From Paenibacillus oceani (GTDB lineage: Bacteria > Bacillota > Bacilli > Paenibacillales > NBRC-103111): a stretch of 64,000 nucleotides of DNA. A model generated the notes under the pieces. That model was not told where the DNA came from, searched no databases, and saw only the letters and a list, made by a program, of their open reading frames with translations. Where the stretch lies: NCBI RefSeq assembly GCF_014705615.1, contig NZ_JACXJA010000045.1:1-64000 (forward strand). Reading direction: 5' to 3'. The first letter of the stretch is position 1, and each line of letters opens with the position of its first letter. Positions 62,725-64,000 of the stretch are shown in pieces. The position numbers and the translations under genes are program-made.

Positions 62725-63383
62725 TCCATCAGCAAACCTTTCAGAATCGAAATCGCGTTCTGCCGGTCGCTTGTCCCGAGTTTATTGTAGATGACGCTGA
62801 CGTAATTCCGCACGGTTCCTTCGCTCATAAACAACATGGAGGAAATTTGGCGATTCGTATATCCCTCAATCATCAGAACGATAATTCTCCGCTCGCGCTC
62901 CGTGAACGCATATCCGCGCTCCTTGATCTTGGCCTCGTCCAGCGTGTCCGCCCGTTCTTCCGACAATACCGACAGCTTGGCGGCGAGCCTCGACGCCACT
63001 TGGGCGGGCAGGATGACGTTCCCGTTTTTCGCTTCATGAATCGTTTGCACGATAATTCTGGAAGGCATGTCTTTCAGCAGAAAGCCATCCGCTCCGCCCG
63101 CCATCGCGTCGACAATAAACCGGTCCTCCGCAAAGGTAGTTAACATAAGCACGATCGTGTCCGGCAGCTCGCGTTTGATCTGCTTCATCGCCTCAATGCC
63201 GTCCATCAGCGGCATCTTGATATCCATCAATACTACATCCGGCCGGCATTCCTTTGCCATTCGCACAGCTTCCAGCCCATTTTCGCACAGGCCTGCGATA
63301 TTCAGCCCGTCCTCCGCCTGAAGAATCGTCTGAAGTCCTTCCCGCAGCAGCCGCTGGTCATCCGCTATAAGGATCGATATCAT
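62721..63383 (-). CDS. LuxR/NarL-family response regulator
   Basis: This 220-residue regulator has a receiver domain with D54 as phosphorylation site (VVLMDIKMPLMDG), conserved D8/D9 and K105 (FLLKDMP). A C-terminal LuxR helix-turn-helix covers about 152-215 (FTERERRIIVLMIEGYTNRQ, EGTVRNYVSVIYNKLG). GAAGGTG precedes the ATG. It is the partner of the kinase encoded directly downstream. Confidence 0.94.
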   Translation of the reverse strand: MISILIADDQRLLREGLQTILQAEDGLNIAGLCENGLEAVRMAKECRPDVVLMDIKMPLMDGIEAMKQIKRELPDTIVLMLTTFAEDRFIVDAMAGGADGFLLKDMPSRIIVQTIHEAKNGNVILPAQVASRLAAKLSVLSEERADTLDEAKIKERGYAFTERERRIIVLMIEGYTNRQISSMLFMSEGTVRNYVSVIYNKLGTSDRQNAISILKGLLME

Positions 63384-63584
63384 GCCGTATTCACCTTCTA
63401 CCCTTCCTTTGTTCGACGCATCCTTACCCTATTGGTAAAAAGTGTAGCAGACACCGGCTGAATCGTATAGGGGAAAGAAGCAAGCCAGAAGCTAAACCCG
63501 ATCGCGGATTACGCGGGGGTTACTTCCAGCTTGCGATGTCGTTGTAACTCGTCTCCGTGCGCAGCCACGAACGTTTCGCTCTCC

Positions 63585-64000
63585 TTATTGGCCGGAAAGC
63601 ATCCCCATCAGGATCGATTCGAGCTCCTGCGGCTCCACGGCACGGTTATACACGCCCAAAAACGCGCGGGTCGCCTCGGGGCTTGCGGCGATCAGCCGGT
63701 TGACCATGTGCTGCTCCTGTGTAAACGGAACGTTTTTAGTAAATTGACACGCCATTTGAAAGCGCGCCATCATCGTATGCTCCATCTGCAGTTGATAGTC
63801 TGCGGCCATCCTCTCCCAGTTGTCGTCCCATTCGCGGTACCGGCTCAAAATGCCGGTCAGAGTGCGTGCGCCGTAAAGCGCGTCCGGCATCCCTTGACCG
63901 ACGACCGGGTCCTTGAAGGATAAAGCATCGCCTACAAGCGCCCACCCCTTGCCCATCCCCTGGAACCAGTCATTGTTGTAACCGTGCAGCCCTTTGATCT
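63585..64000 (-). CDS. FAD-dependent monooxygenase/oxidoreductase, C-terminal part (runs off the window)
   Basis: The minus strand encodes the last 138 residues of a flavoprotein. The FAD-binding motif ALVGDALSFKDPVVGQGMPD marks the C-terminal GD motif of aromatic-hydroxylase, halogenase and geranylgeranyl-reductase-type enzymes; a helical tail with HTMMARFQMACQFTKNVPFT follows. The 5' part lies beyond base 64000, so the GxGxxG site and exact type cannot be seen. No terminator was recognised downstream. Confidence 0.8.
   Translation of the reverse strand, partial: IKGLHGYNNDWFQGMGKGWALVGDALSFKDPVVGQGMPDALYGARTLTGILSRYREWDDNWERMAADYQLQMEHTMMARFQMACQFTKNVPFTQEQHMVNRLIAASPEATRAFLGVYNRAVEPQELESILMGMLSGQ

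Noticed and set aside
63480-63570. A 19-codon minus-strand gene after the flavoprotein gene
   Set aside because: Spacing of the ribosome-site-like GGAG is too long and the peptide has no recognisable feature.

Overview
The window looks like the chromosome of a Paenibacillaceae bacterium (Paenibacillus or Cohnella type). The grounds are: AGGAGG-type ribosome sites with many GTG/TTG starts, moderately high GC, a membrane-anchored AraC regulator of the YesN kind, a GntR-LacI chimeric repressor, a c-di-GMP riboswitch, a DUF2935 protein, and many scattered polysaccharide-degradation genes. No rRNA, tRNA, CRISPR array, intact insertion sequence or prophage was found. The species assignment is inference.

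Layout. 1-1,110: a partial intergenic repeat, an ECF sigma factor and the tail of a lost solute-binding protein. 1,123-15,230 is a carbohydrate island. It holds a three-gene sugar module (aldolase, D-lyxose-isomerase-like, DUF4432 epimerase-like), then a Tat-exported beta-helix protein with an oligogalacturonate-lyase-like propeller. After these come a transmembrane AraC sensor with an orphan solute-binding protein, and an AraR-type repressor divergent from a GH38 alpha-mannosidase. 15,423-19,620: a chemoreceptor and a secreted gamma-glutamyltransferase behind a c-di-GMP-I riboswitch. 20,130-21,940: an intergenic repeat, a macrolide-phosphotransferase pseudogene and a truncated gene joined head to head. 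21,961-33,885: mixed metabolic, transport and regulatory genes, including PhyH/AraC and LysR/CynX-like divergent pairs. 34,000-35,225: two broken genes. 35,249-43,560: a HAD-GNAT fusion, a heterodimeric ABC exporter, a Nudix hydrolase and a VOC-AlkC-TetR operon. 43,824-45,762: a kinase-like and a tandem GNAT gene in AT-richer DNA. 46,014-46,520: gene remnants and repeats.

46,610-60,477 is a second pectin/glycan island. It holds a 1,213-residue modular PL1 pectate lyase and a CBS/MarR divergent pair. It also holds a second Tat-exported beta-helix protein, a LacI repressor, a lipoprotein solute-binding protein, a GH88/GH105-like hydrolase and a divergent AraC regulator. 60,715-64,000: a NarL-type two-component pair and the end of a flavoprotein oxygenase gene.

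The genes suggest a saprophyte that senses plant or microbial glycans through one- and two-component regulators, cuts them outside the cell and hydrolyses the fragments inside. Neither sugar-binding protein has permease genes nearby. At least nine decayed genes lie in the intergenic DNA, often beside three families of small repeats, so this part of the chromosome appears to be losing genes by small deletions and point mutations.
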